From NCBI RefSeq assembly GCF_013343235.1, contig NZ_CP040094.1:6939001-7003000 (forward strand): a stretch of DNA of 64,000 nt. The letters are read 5' to 3'. This document shows, piece by piece, positions 55,988 to 64,000 of the stretch. Every line of letters begins with the position of its first letter. Position 1 is the stretch's first letter. Source of the DNA: Nostoc sp. TCL240-02. GTDB lineage: Bacteria; Cyanobacteriota; Cyanobacteriia; Cyanobacteriales; Nostocaceae. Made by a program: the position numbers and the translations under genes. The notes under the pieces were generated by a model that was not told where the DNA came from, searched no databases, and saw only the letters and a list, made by a program, of their open reading frames with translations.

Positions 55988-56602
55988 ATGGTTAACAATT
56001 TAGTAGGCGGCATCATTCCCCCACAACCACCAATACAAGGACAATCTGATGCTCATGTCCTAAAGTCTCGTTTAGAATGGGGCGAACCAGCTTTTACAAT
56101 ACTGGATGTACGCGATCGCAACACCTTCAATCAAGGTCACATTATGGGAGCAATGCCTATGCCAATAGATGAATTGGTAGAGCGTGCAGTACCTTCTTTG
56201 GATAAGAGTCGTGATATTTACGTTTACGGTGCTAATGAAGAAGAAACTTCCCAAGCCGCGCAACAACTGCGTTCTAATGGATTTGAGCATGTTTCTCAAC
56301 TTATAGGTGGTCTTGCTGGATGGAAGGCTATTGGTGGCCCAACAGAAGGGATTGTTGAATCAAAAACTCCCGCAGGTGCAGACGACTACAATATCGTAGA
56401 TCGGCTAAAGAATCACGAACAAAATCAGCCAAAGGGAGGTACTAGCGCGACGGAAGCCATCAAGAAAGGAGCTAGTAACCTCAAAGACAGCATTCAAGAA
56501 GGAGCTAGTAATCTCAAAGAAGGTATTCAAGAGGGAGCTAGCAACCTTAAAGAAGGCATTAGTGAATCTAAAGACAGAGATGATTCCAATGTCGGTTCTT
56601 AG
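55988..56602 (+). CDS. rhodanese-fold protein without catalytic Cys, with LEA-like C-terminal repeats
   Basis: A 204-residue protein. Residues about 20-118 are a rhodanese domain (FTILDVRDRNTFNQGHI and LIGGLAGWKAIGG). The active-site loop, usually CxxGxRS, reads YGANEEET from Tyr80, so the catalytic Cys is replaced by Gly81. The C-terminal region (about 155-192) has three 11-residue repeats of the type EGASNLKEGIQ, encoded by three 33-bp DNA repeats. These resemble amphipathic LEA_4-type repeats linked to drying tolerance. AAGGA precedes the ATG. The protein is probably a binding module and not a sulfurtransferase. Confidence 0.78.
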   Translation: MVNNLVGGIIPPQPPIQGQSDAHVLKSRLEWGEPAFTILDVRDRNTFNQGHIMGAMPMPIDELVERAVPSLDKSRDIYVYGANEEETSQAAQQLRSNGFEHVSQLIGGLAGWKAIGGPTEGIVESKTPAGADDYNIVDRLKNHEQNQPKGGTSATEAIKKGASNLKDSIQEGASNLKEGIQEGASNLKEGISESKDRDDSNVGS

Positions 56603-56940
56603 GCAAAAATAACTGAGAAAATTAGCGATAGACCTCTTGCAGAAATCAAGAATAAAAACCCCACTATAGCTTTGAGTTACATCAAAGTCTCTCCTGTGTG
56701 CTTACAGGGAGAGGCTACAGGTGGGGTGTTAGAGAATTTTCCAAGAGGTCTAATCTTGATTTTCTAGGAGCAGAAAAGTCACAATTCACAAGTCTAAATA
56801 CAGAATATTTTGACTTTTAATGCTGGAGGACAGCATCAACAAATTTTGCAAGAGACTCCATGAATTACACTCACAAGGAAAAATTAAAATCTCTCTTGCA
56901 ATACCCAATATACTATTTTGAAATAGATTTAGTGTTTGGT
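56603..56940. other. gene-free stretch containing a MITE
   Basis: Apart from the MITE at 56628-56752 no structure or gene is recognised. Confidence 0.4.
56628..56752. mobile_element. 125-bp MITE
   Basis: The ends TAGACCTCTTG (56628-56638) and CAAGAGGTCTA (56742-56752) are exact complements, and similarity continues inwards to CCCCAC/GTGGGG. An inner hairpin TCTCTCCTGT/ACAGGGAGAG lies in the centre. It has no ORF. Confidence 0.7.
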
Positions 56941-57570
56941 TTAATGTTCAAATAAATCCTTAAATTGCAATAAATCTAAAGAAACTATCGTTGGCAAAAA
57001 TTCAAAACATTTTTGAGCAATTTCCCAACGTTCTTCTCGTTTGAGCATTTCTGTTAACTTCTGCTGCACACTAAGCAAGTAACGCACATCATTGGCAGCA
57101 TAACTAAGTTGAGCTTCAGACAAACTAATGGCGTTACCCCAATCAGAACTTTGAGAGCTTTTATCTAGTTCTACTTTTTCTAACTCTTGCACCACATCTT
57201 TGAGTCCGTGGCGATTTGTGTAAGTACGGGCTAACTTACTAGCAATTTTGGTGCAAAAAACAGGGCTAACCTGAATCCCCAGATTGGCCCGCAAAGTGGC
57301 AATGTCAAAGCGAGCAAAGTGAAACACTTTTACAACATTGGCCGCTTCGAAGAGTTTTTTTAAATTTGGGGCCTCAGTTTGTCCTTTGGCTATGCGAATT
57401 ACAGTGACTTTCCCTTCTAGGTTGCACAGCTGGACAAGACACAAGCGATCGCGCTGTGGCAATAATCCCATCGTTTCTGTGTCAACTGCGATCGCTGTCG
57501 ATTCTAAATATTGTCCAAGGGCTGCGTCACTGAGATCGCGATCGCTTACCTGAAAATCTTGTAATGTCAT
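56941..57570 (-). CDS. ribonuclease D-like 3'-5' exonuclease
   Basis: A 209-residue DnaQ-like exonuclease. The DEDDy residues are seen in VDTETMGL (Asp, Glu), FHFARFDIATL (Asp) and YAANDVRYLL (Asp and Tyr). It lacks the HRDC domain of full RNase D and is therefore a single-domain version as is common in cyanobacteria. The start at 57570 (MTLQDFQVSDRDLSD) is chosen over one 13 codons upstream because the extra residues are not typical; neither has a clear ribosome-binding site. It probably trims tRNA or other RNA ends. Confidence 0.86.
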   Translation of the reverse strand: MTLQDFQVSDRDLSDAALGQYLESTAIAVDTETMGLLPQRDRLCLVQLCNLEGKVTVIRIAKGQTEAPNLKKLFEAANVVKVFHFARFDIATLRANLGIQVSPVFCTKIASKLARTYTNRHGLKDVVQELEKVELDKSSQSSDWGNAISLSEAQLSYAANDVRYLLSVQQKLTEMLKREERWEIAQKCFEFLPTIVSLDLLQFKDLFEH

Positions 57571-57658
57571 GAATTGTTCAAAAATAATAGCAGTGTCCAA
57601 CAGATACAAGTCTTGTCAGACACTACATTATTATTGTGCAAAAAATCATAAATTAAAT

Positions 57659-58207
57659 CTACCTAGTGCGAAAAAAGATTTGTGTCAGGTAGACTTCGCC
57701 TTGATTATTAGTAGCAACGCCAATTCCAGTCAGGTTGTAATTTCCTTTCAGATTCTTTAGATGTCCGGGACTGTTGATCCAACCAGTAACAGCTTCCTCT
57801 ACGGGGTTGCTATATCCCCGGTTAAAAGCAACATTTTCCGCCGCACTGTTGTACCGAATAGGGATAGCTTTGACTCGCCCTTCAAATCCCTGATGGCTAA
57901 ATGGGGTTTTACCCTTAGCCATATTCTGACTATGAATTCTTGCCTGTCGAGTAATATTTGCATTCAGGGTCAACTTTGGCAGTCCTTTAGCAGCCCGATA
58001 TCGATTAATTTGCTCAAAAACTGATTTTTCTAGCTCAGTAGTTTTAAAAGTAGGAGTCGATATTGCAACCTGACTGGAAAAAAGCGACAACAGCTTATTA
58101 CGGGTGGATGTATTCGTAGAAGGATGATTTGGTATCGGAACAGTCGTTAATCCACTAGCAAGGACAAGCGCACTTAAAGCGATGCCAAAAGCAGTTTGTC
58201 GGAACAT
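57659..58207 (-). CDS. CAP-domain (SCP-like) exported protein, copy 1
   Basis: A 182-residue exported protein with an N-terminal signal segment (about residues 5-24) and a CAP domain (about 62-180). Motifs: LEKSVFEQINRYR, ARIHSQNMAKGKTPFSHQGF with the conserved His, AAENVAFNRG, and SPGHLKNLKG. The family is widespread and its bacterial role is mostly unknown. It is a close paralogue of the gene at 59831-60358, with an IS5-family element between the two. Confidence 0.87.
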   Translation of the reverse strand: MFRQTAFGIALSALVLASGLTTVPIPNHPSTNTSTRNKLLSLFSSQVAISTPTFKTTELEKSVFEQINRYRAAKGLPKLTLNANITRQARIHSQNMAKGKTPFSHQGFEGRVKAIPIRYNSAAENVAFNRGYSNPVEEAVTGWINSPGHLKNLKGNYNLTGIGVATNNQGEVYLTQIFFRTR

Positions 58208-58543
58208 GGAGAATTGCGTGATGTGTAGAGATATAAGACTTCTACTCTACCTTATTGTTCCAACGATATATACCACGATACTATTAAGGATTGATGAATT
58301 TCGGCAATCTGGCTACATCCTTTATAAGAAATAGAAAAAATCATTTCCAATTGTCAATATTTCAATAGTTCATCTTCATCAAATAACGGTTATTTTTGCT
58401 GAGAATTTAAGATTTTCATGAATTACTAAAAAATAATGTAGTTTCAATTACATTTGTCTATTAAATACTACATAATTCAACATTTAATTTATAGCGGTTC
58501 TTAATTGAGTGCAATATAGACCTAACCCCCAGCCCCTTCCCTA
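58208..58543. other. gene-free stretch ending in the left half of a split repeat
   Basis: AT-rich to about 58490. The repeat AGTGCAATATAGACCTAACC and CCAGCCCCTTCCC then runs up to the IS5-family insertion point. Confidence 0.5.
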
Positions 58544-59481
58544 TAGAACCCATTTGACATCTTTTACTGTATTGAAGTAGAGTGACGGCAAAAGCCATAT
58601 CCAGCAGCCATGCCGTACTCTAGCAGCCTAACAGACGAAGAATGGGAAATTCTCGAACCCCTACTGCCGACTATATTGCCTGCTAAGAAACAGACTAGAC
58701 CCGCCAACTGGACAAAAAGAGAACTCTTAGATGGCATCTTCTATCAACTAAAGAATGGCTGCAATTGGGAAGACTTACCCAAGGACTTGCCCCCCTACTC
58801 GACTGTATATTGGCATTACAAGCAGTGGCGGGCCAAAGGAGTGATAGAAGAATTGATGAGAGTTTTACATGGACGAGTGCGTGAACAGGTAAAAAAAAAG
58901 CTAAGTGGACGACGCTGATAATTATCGACTCTCAAGCGGTGAAAAACACCTGTAATGCGAGTATTACATCGAAAGGGTATTGTTTCTACTTTCTCGACAA
59001 ATGGCATTAAAAGACATCTAGCCGTTGATACCCTGGGGTTTCCCTTCTTTACTCATTGCACTAAAGCAAATGTATCTGATGATAGGGGTTTGATTGAGAT
59101 GTTGACTAAAAACATTGATTATTTCCAGTCAAAACCCGTCAATATTCCCAAAATCACCATTCTGCTAGACCACGGTTATCACCCTGAGTATTTGAGGGAG
59201 GAGCTAGAAAAAGTTTATCCCCAAATGATGACGAAAATCAGGTTTGAACTTTCGGCAAAACCATCAAAACAACAAAACAAAGAATTAGGGAAATCTGGGT
59301 TTGTTCCGGTTGCCGCGAGGTGGGTAATTGAACGGTCAAATGCTTGGATTGAGAGATGCAAAATTCTCGTTAAGAACTTTGAGAGAACTCTAGATAATGC
59401 AACTGCCAAGGTTAATCTTTGTTTCATTCGGCTAATGCTTCAGAGGCTTGCAGCCTCTTCTTAGATGTCAAATGGGTTCTA
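58544..59481 (+). mobile_element. IS5-family insertion sequence, frameshifted
   Basis: A 938-bp element with perfect 19-bp terminal inverted repeats TAGAACCCATTTGACATCT (58544-58562 and 59463-59481) and a TA target duplication (58542-58543 and 59482-59483). Removing it joins CCCCTTCCC, TA and AGGGAAGGGG, the tip of a palindromic repeat. The transposase is in three frame segments. Confidence 0.88.
58610..59464 (+). pseudogene. IS5-family transposase, two frameshifts
   Basis: The first part (58610-58918) starts MPYSSSLTDEEWEILEPLLP and ends after GRR. Homology continues in the -1 frame from the A9 tract at 58891-58899 (KAKWTTLIIIDSQAVKNTC, with the first catalytic Asp) and returns to the first frame near 58985-58995 (NGIKRHLAVDTLGFPF onward, with LLDHGYH and ERSNAWIERC). 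The first shift sits on an A-AAA-AAG slippery heptamer (58894-58900), as in IS5-family groups using programmed frameshifting. The second is a +1 change with no such signal, so it probably inactivates the enzyme. Confidence 0.82.
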
Positions 59482-59830
59482 TAAGGGAAGGGGAGTAAGA
59501 CTCAAAGCCTCTCTACTTTTAGGAGAGAGGTTAAACTGTATTGCATTCAAACGATAACTGCTATATAAGACTTACAGATTAGGTATGAAATGTCGGGGCA
59601 TTCATATAGATGCAAAGTGGTTTCCCACAGAGTATTGCCCCTAGGTAAATCAAGGCTTTCACTGCCTTTTCGCGTAAGTCCTAATTTAGAACAAGCTTTT
59701 TCCCCAGACTTCAGTCTGGGGAATTTGAGAAAACTTTTATGAGAGAGGTTTTGAATCTTACTCCCCAACGCTAGTAGGTAAGGGGTTGCTCTTGTTAAGT
59801 CTGTATTCTATGCAATTGAGAACCGCTATA
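59482..59830. other. gene-free stretch with the right half of a split repeat and a hairpin
   Basis: 59484-59565 is the right half of the repeat split by the IS5-family element, with the GGAGAGAGG hairpin arm. An 11-bp hairpin TTCCCCAGACT/AGTCTGGGGAA with a two-base loop lies at 59700-59723. No gene is supported. Confidence 0.5.
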
Positions 59831-60358
59831 TCAGCGAAGGAAAATTTGTGTGAAGTAGACTTTGCCTGCACTATTGCTGGCGACACCAATCCCCGTCTTA
59901 TTAAAATTGCCTCTGATGTTAGCTAGATGCCCTGGACTTTTGAGCCAGCCTTGAACGGCTGTCGTCGCAGGGTCAGTAGATCCCTGGTTGTAAGCAACAT
60001 TTTCACCAGCAGATGTGTAAGAAATACCGATTGCTTGAATACGCTGTGAAAATCCTGTATGTCCAAAGGGAACTTTCCCACTAGCCATATTCTGACTATG
60101 AATCCTAGCTTGATTATCGATGGCAGAATTACGAGTTAGTGCTGGTAGCCTTTGGGAAGTTCTGTAGCTATTAATTTGGTTGAAAACCGATTGCTCTAAA
60201 GCAGTAGTGTTGATACTAGATGCTGCAATTTTGAAAGCATCACTTGATATAGATGAAGACACTGGTGTAAAAGTTGAATTTGTTACAGGAGTAGCGATCG
60301 CCCCGCTACTGAGGACAATAGTGCCTAAAGCAACGCCGTAGATTGTTCTTTTAATCAT
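59831..60358 (-). CDS. CAP-domain (SCP-like) exported protein, copy 2
   Basis: A 175-residue exported protein with a signal segment (about residues 6-24) and a CAP domain (about 54-174). It has LEQSVFNQINSYR, ARIHSQNMASGKVPFGHTGF, AGENVAYNQG and SPGHLANIRG. It matches copy 1 closely through the CAP domain and differs in the signal and linker, so the two arose by tandem duplication before or after the IS5-family insertion. It probably acts in the periplasm or outside the cell. Confidence 0.87.
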   Translation of the reverse strand: MIKRTIYGVALGTIVLSSGAIATPVTNSTFTPVSSSISSDAFKIAASSINTTALEQSVFNQINSYRTSQRLPALTRNSAIDNQARIHSQNMASGKVPFGHTGFSQRIQAIGISYTSAGENVAYNQGSTDPATTAVQGWLKSPGHLANIRGNFNKTGIGVASNSAGKVYFTQIFLR

Positions 60359-60588
60359 GTGCTGAAAGTAAAGTTCCAGACAATCTAATCAAACTAATCT
60401 AAATGTGACAAATTGCTTATAGGTCTATATATTTCTGTTTATGCTCTTTTTTGTTCAAACGCGACTACAAAACTTTAAAATTCACAATCTTACGAAAAAA
60501 GTGCTGTTTATGAAAAAATTCCCTCTACCATTAGGATTATTTTCGCTATTTAAATAGCATAATCTTCTCCACTAAAGCCTCTGTGCGA

Positions 60589-60876
60589 CTAGCTCTGGTT
60601 GAGAGTTTCTAACTCTTCTTGCACCACACGTAACACTCGTGCAATATATTCTGCACGCCATAGTTCTCGCTCTTTTGTTACTTTTGTATCTGGTTCGTAA
60701 GCTTCGATCTCAGTAGCCGATAAAATACCTTTAACCTCCAGTAACCTTTCAATGGTGTCCAGGCGCTCATGCAGCACAGACACCTCGCCAGTCAAAGCCA
60801 TGACGATCGCTAACAATTTATCGATTTGTGGATTGTCTAAGTAAACAGGTCGTTTGCCCTTAGCTATTTTTGTCAT
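60589..60876 (-). CDS. hypothetical small coiled protein
   Basis: A 95-residue soluble, helical protein. The stretch IDKLLAIVMALTGEVSVLHERLDTIERLL predicts a coiled coil; the remaining part is charged (TKERELWRAEYIARVLRVV). No family name was recognised. It lies 95 bases downstream of the methyltransferase gene on the same strand, so the two may form an operon. Confidence 0.65.
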   Translation of the reverse strand: MTKIAKGKRPVYLDNPQIDKLLAIVMALTGEVSVLHERLDTIERLLEVKGILSATEIEAYEPDTKVTKERELWRAEYIARVLRVVQEELETLNQS

Positions 60877-60971
60877 CCTAATACCAATTCTTCCAAAGTA
60901 AGACTACATACACAAAACAAAGAAACCCAGATCAAATCTGGCTTTCTCAATTACGAATTACGAATTGGTAT

Positions 60972-62132
60972 TTACTTCGTTGCAGCAACAACAAACCACG
61001 TGTTTAGGCTGCCTGAGTTACCATTTTGAAAAAGACCATTAGTTACTTTTGCTTTCCATGCCCCATTAGGGACAAACTTCTCGAATGTCTTATCTGCTGC
61101 AAAACTAGCCTCAGTAGCTAACGTCACCAAATCCAGATCGCGTACTGCACTCCAGAAGGGTTCGTTGTTGTTAGCAGTTTCCCAATCAAAAATGAACTGT
61201 GTATAAACATCTATATGATGATACAAGGGTGCTTCCAGATGGAGCATGATTCCACCGGGAGCCAGTAGACGATAAGATTCTTGCATGACTTTACGGACGG
61301 CTGCCGGGGGAATTTCATGCAGCAAAATATGAGAAACCACTAAGTCAAATGATTCATCTGGAAAGTTAGTGTGTTCGGCATTTTGCTGCGAGAATTGTAC
61401 CCGTTTGCCTAATGCTTCGGCTCTTGCATGACCGTAACGCAACATGGGTGCGCCGACATCGATGGCATGGACTTCTGCATCTGGGTAAGCATCTACGTAG
61501 GGTAATGTGCTATTACCAATAGAACATCCCATATCAAGAATTTTTCTGGGTCGAAAGTCTGGATACTCTGGCAGAAGGTAGTTTTGGACTATAGATAGCC
61601 CCATATCATTATTAAGCGGCCCCAACCAACCAAGACCATAAAGGTAAGCGCCGCGATCGTAGGTTGCACCAGCAGCTACATCATCAGCAATGAATTCGCT
61701 GTGATATCCTCCAGGCATACAGTGAATGTCTACAGCTTTTTGATAATTAGGTATTTGAAAATTTGGGTCGAGGGTTAAAGTACCCAGTTCACTACCACGA
61801 TCTTTGGCACGCTCAATCAATTCTGGTAGTTGTCTGTCAACACTGGTATTTACAGCATTCCATAATATTTCCTGGTTGATGCGCTTGAGGGCACTACTCC
61901 ATCGGTAGTAGGGTTCATGCTGCATTACTTCCCGAATTTCATGGCGATTTTGGGGAGGACGCTGATGTTCTTGTTCAAATTTCGGCTTGGCTAGTTTTTC
62001 ATAAACTATTTTATTGCCAGGAGAAATATTCCTGAAAATGTGCGTTTTCAGGCTTTGCACAAAGTTTTGGCGTGCCAACTCATCATGAGTGGGTTGTGGT
62101 AGCATAGCGTGTTGGAATTGTTGATCCATCAT
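60972..62132 (-). CDS. class I SAM-dependent methyltransferase
   Basis: A 386-residue protein with a Rossmann-type methyltransferase domain in the second half. Motif I is ILDMGCSIGNST (near residue 200) and the post-I acidic residue is in VHAIDVGAP. Motif II-like SFDLVVSHILLHEIP is followed by LLAPGGIMLHLE. The N-terminal 150 residues are helical with an RINQEILWNAV segment and may bind the substrate. The substrate is unknown. It lies 28 bases after trpB on the same strand, so co-transcription with trpB is likely. Confidence 0.83.
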   Translation of the reverse strand: MMDQQFQHAMLPQPTHDELARQNFVQSLKTHIFRNISPGNKIVYEKLAKPKFEQEHQRPPQNRHEIREVMQHEPYYRWSSALKRINQEILWNAVNTSVDRQLPELIERAKDRGSELGTLTLDPNFQIPNYQKAVDIHCMPGGYHSEFIADDVAAGATYDRGAYLYGLGWLGPLNNDMGLSIVQNYLLPEYPDFRPRKILDMGCSIGNSTLPYVDAYPDAEVHAIDVGAPMLRYGHARAEALGKRVQFSQQNAEHTNFPDESFDLVVSHILLHEIPPAAVRKVMQESYRLLAPGGIMLHLEAPLYHHIDVYTQFIFDWETANNNEPFWSAVRDLDLVTLATEASFAADKTFEKFVPNGAWKAKVTNGLFQNGNSGSLNTWFVVAATK

Positions 62133-62160
62133 TGCTTCCTCCCAAATATTTTAAGTATAT

Positions 62161-63396
62161 TTACGCTGGCTCTAATAACTTAGCTACCGTTTGTACATCT
62201 TTATCACCGCGTCCAGAGCAGTTAATTACAATTCGGGGACTGCCGCTTAGTTGGGGACATAGGGTTTCGAGATATGCGATCGCATGGGCTGTTTCTAATG
62301 CTGGGATAATCCCTTCCAATTTCGATAATCGCTGAAATGCTGCTAAAGCCTCTGCATCCGTCACACTATAATATTCAGCGCGACCAATGTCTTTCAAATA
62401 GCTATGTTCTGGCCCCACACCGGGATAATCTAACCCCGCACTAATTGAGTGCGCCTCAATGATTTGCCCATCTTCATCTTGTAATAGATAGCTCATTGCT
62501 CCGTGCAATACACCAACTCGCCCTTTTGTCAAGGTTGCTGCGTGTTTTTCGGTATTAACACCTTCTCCGGCTGCCTCAATTCCAATAAAGCGGATAGAAA
62601 AATCATTAATAAACTCATAGAATAGTCCCATTGCATTGGAACCACCACCCACACAAGCCAAGAGAATATCAGGCAGTGTGCCCCACTTTTCCATTGCTTG
62701 CGCGCGAGTTTCTTGACCGATGACTGCATGGAAATCACGTACCATCATCGGGTAAGGATGGGGGCCTGCTACCGAACCCAGGATGTAGTGAGTTGTTTCC
62801 ACATTTGTCACCCAATCGCGGATTGCTTCAGAAGTGGCATCTTTTAGGGTTCCAGTTCCCGCTTCCACCGGACGCACTTCTGCCCCCATCAACCGCATTC
62901 TAAATACATTTAAAGATTGGCGTTCCATATCATGAACGCCCATGTAAATTACGCATTCCAGCCCAAAACGGGCGCAAACTGTGGCTGTAGCAACTCCATG
63001 TTGTCCAGCGCCAGTTTCGGCAATAATCCGTTGCTTACCCATGCGTTTCGCTAACAAAACCTGACCAAGGGCATTATTGATTTTGTGAGCGCCTGTATGA
63101 TTTAAATCTTCGCGCTTTAGATAAATTTGTGGCCCAGTGCGATCGGGTCGGGCATAATTAGCAGTCAGGCGTTCAGCGAAATACAATGGTGTGGCGCGTC
63201 CCACATAGTCTCGTAACAACTGCTGTAATTCTGCTTGAAAACCAGGGTCATTGCGGTATTGCTGATAAGCTGTTTCTAATTCAGCAAGCGCAGGCATCAG
63301 CGTTTCAGGTACATACTTACCGCCGAAGCGTCCAAAGCGACCTAACGCATCGGGAATCTGAGCAGTTGAACTTGGAGAGAGGGGAGTGGTAGTCAC
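62161..63396 (-). CDS. trpB: tryptophan synthase beta chain
   Basis: A 411-residue pyridoxal-phosphate enzyme that condenses indole with serine to give tryptophan. The cofactor Lys is in [12 protein letters not shown], the phosphate-binding loop in GGGSNAMG, and the conserved [11 protein letters not shown] is intact. The C-terminus has [10 protein letters not shown]. trpA is not beside it, consistent with the scattered trp genes of cyanobacteria. A methyltransferase gene follows after 28 bases. Confidence 0.95.
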   Translation of the reverse strand: MTTTPLSPSSTAQIPDALGRFGRFGGKYVPETLMPALAELETAYQQYRNDPGFQAELQQLLRDYVGRATPLYFAERLTANYARPDRTGPQIYLKREDLNHTGAHKINNALGQVLLAKRMGKQRIIAETGAGQHGVATATVCARFGLECVIYMGVHDMERQSLNVFRMRLMGAEVRPVEAGTGTLKDATSEAIRDWVTNVETTHYILGSVAGPHPYPMMVRDFHAVIGQETRAQAMEKWGTLPDILLACVGGGSNAMGLFYEFINDFSIRFIGIEAAGEGVNTEKHAATLTKGRVGVLHGAMSYLLQDEDGQIIEAHSISAGLDYPGVGPEHSYLKDIGRAEYYSVTDAEALAAFQRLSKLEGIIPALETAHAIAYLETLCPQLSGSPRIVINCSGRGDKDVQTVAKLLEPA

Positions 63397-63701
63397 AGGC
63401 TGTTTTCAATGACGGAAATGACTTAATTATTATAGAAAAGTCTGGGACATATCTGGGTATATCTAGGGGATGGGGGATGGGGAATGGGGAATGGGGAATG
63501 GGGAATGGGGAATGGGGGATTAGTTTTCCCCTGTGCCCAATTCCCAATGCCCAATGCCCAATGCCCAATTCCCAATGCCCAATGCCCAATTCCCAATCCC
63601 TTGCAATGGATTTGTAATGCTAGCCTAGAAATTGATATCCCAGCAGAATGGTTGCGTAGAAGCTTCCACTGCTTTTGAAATTTTTCTTAAACATTTATTT
63701 T
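63397..63701. repeat. heptamer tandem repeat block between trpB and the SUI1 gene
   Basis: About five GGGGAAT units (63479-63513) are followed by about nine CCCAATT/CCCAATG units (63535-63599). Together they can fold into one long imperfect hairpin. Promoters of both divergent genes flank the block. Confidence 0.85.
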
Positions 63702-64000
63702 ATGTCTTCTTCCAATTCTAAATCTTCTGACAAAAGCTTCGTCTACCGCGAATTTGGTAACGACAACTCCGCCGCCACAGAAAGATCAATTCCAGAACTA
63801 CCTCCGCAACAACAAAATCTTAAAGTACAAGCTTCCCGCAAAGGACGTAAAGGCAAAACTGTCACAGTGATTAGTGGTTTTCAAGCTAAACCAGAAACCT
63901 TGGCAGATTTGGTGAAGCAGTTGAAAACCCAGTGTGGGACAGGTGGGACACTTAAAGATAACGAAATTGAAATTCAGGGCGAACACAAGCAGAAAATTGT
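63702..64000 (+). CDS. SUI1/eIF1-family protein (YciH-like), partial
   Basis: The first 99 residues are in the window; the gene runs off the right edge. A charged, Ser-rich N-terminus (MSSSNSKSSDKSFVYREFG) precedes the SUI1 domain, which starts near residue 43 with ASRKGRKGKTVTVISGF and continues with LKTQCGTGGTLKDNEIEIQG. Family members affect translation start fidelity. Only the final part of the domain is missing. Confidence 0.9.
   Translation, partial: MSSSNSKSSDKSFVYREFGNDNSAATERSIPELPPQQQNLKVQASRKGRKGKTVTVISGFQAKPETLADLVKQLKTQCGTGGTLKDNEIEIQGEHKQKI

Noticed and set aside
59547..59768. 73-codon open frame on the minus strand
   Set aside because: It covers a hairpin and repeat DNA between the IS5-family element and the CAP gene; no protein features.
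63479..63599. possible CRISPR array because of regular short repeats
   Set aside because: The units are contiguous heptamers without spacers, so they are tandem repeats.

Overview
The window comes from a filamentous, probably heterocyst-forming cyanobacterium of the Nostoc/Anabaena group. Evidence seen in the sequence: the palindrome GCGATCGC (HIP1) recurs throughout; there are cyanobacterium-specific genes (petM, ycf39, a DUF2949 gene, a DUF1400 hydrolase, a sigG-type sigma/anti-sigma pair); there is a DevBCA-type exporter; and gene borders are full of heptanucleotide tandem repeats and small dispersed palindromes typical of Nostoc. No rRNA, tRNA or CRISPR array was recognised.

Layout. 1-2000: a two-gene RloA/RloB unit (ATPase plus TOPRIM-like protein), a candidate defence module. 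2.2-10 kb: a membrane GTPase, a GAF hybrid histidine kinase and pyruvate:flavodoxin oxidoreductase (nifJ), which carries an in-frame copy of an intergenic repeat. 10-19 kb: gene-poor, with a DUF1400 hydrolase, an M28 peptidase, a MITE and an intact-looking IS4-family element with a 9-bp target duplication. 19-30 kb: a REC-kinase, a UreH-domain/cytochrome-b-like fusion with a partner membrane protein, galE, a possible structured leader, an ABC exporter, a two-nuclease fusion and a HupE/UreJ-like protein without its usual histidines. 30-34 kb: devB-devC-devA, with repeats lodged between the genes. 34-46 kb: cell-wall enzymes (M23, L,D-transpeptidase), a ComFB/CdgR-like protein, the sigma/anti-sigma pair, leuS and a class V aminotransferase. 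46-53 kb: an NblR-like regulator, NAD kinase, ycf39, petM (34 codons), pdxA, a decayed RelE/HigB-type toxin gene and a second OmpR-type regulator. 53-64 kb: an NLR-like NACHT ATPase, a rhodanese-LEA-like fusion lacking the catalytic cysteine, an RNase D, two CAP-domain paralogues flanking a frameshifted IS5-family element, a methyltransferase, trpB and the start of a SUI1-family gene.

How the genes relate. Most of the window is chromosomal housekeeping: photosynthesis (petM, ycf39, NblR-like), amino-acid and cofactor metabolism (trpB, leuS, pdxA, nadK), envelope building (devBCA, M23, L,D-transpeptidase, galE) and signalling. Two candidate immunity genes or modules (RloAB at the left edge, NACHT at 53.3-55.7 kb) and two insertion sequences are set into it. 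Both insertion sequences sit inside palindromic repeats, so the native repeats appear to serve as landing sites. All functions are assigned from motifs read by eye; no database search was run.
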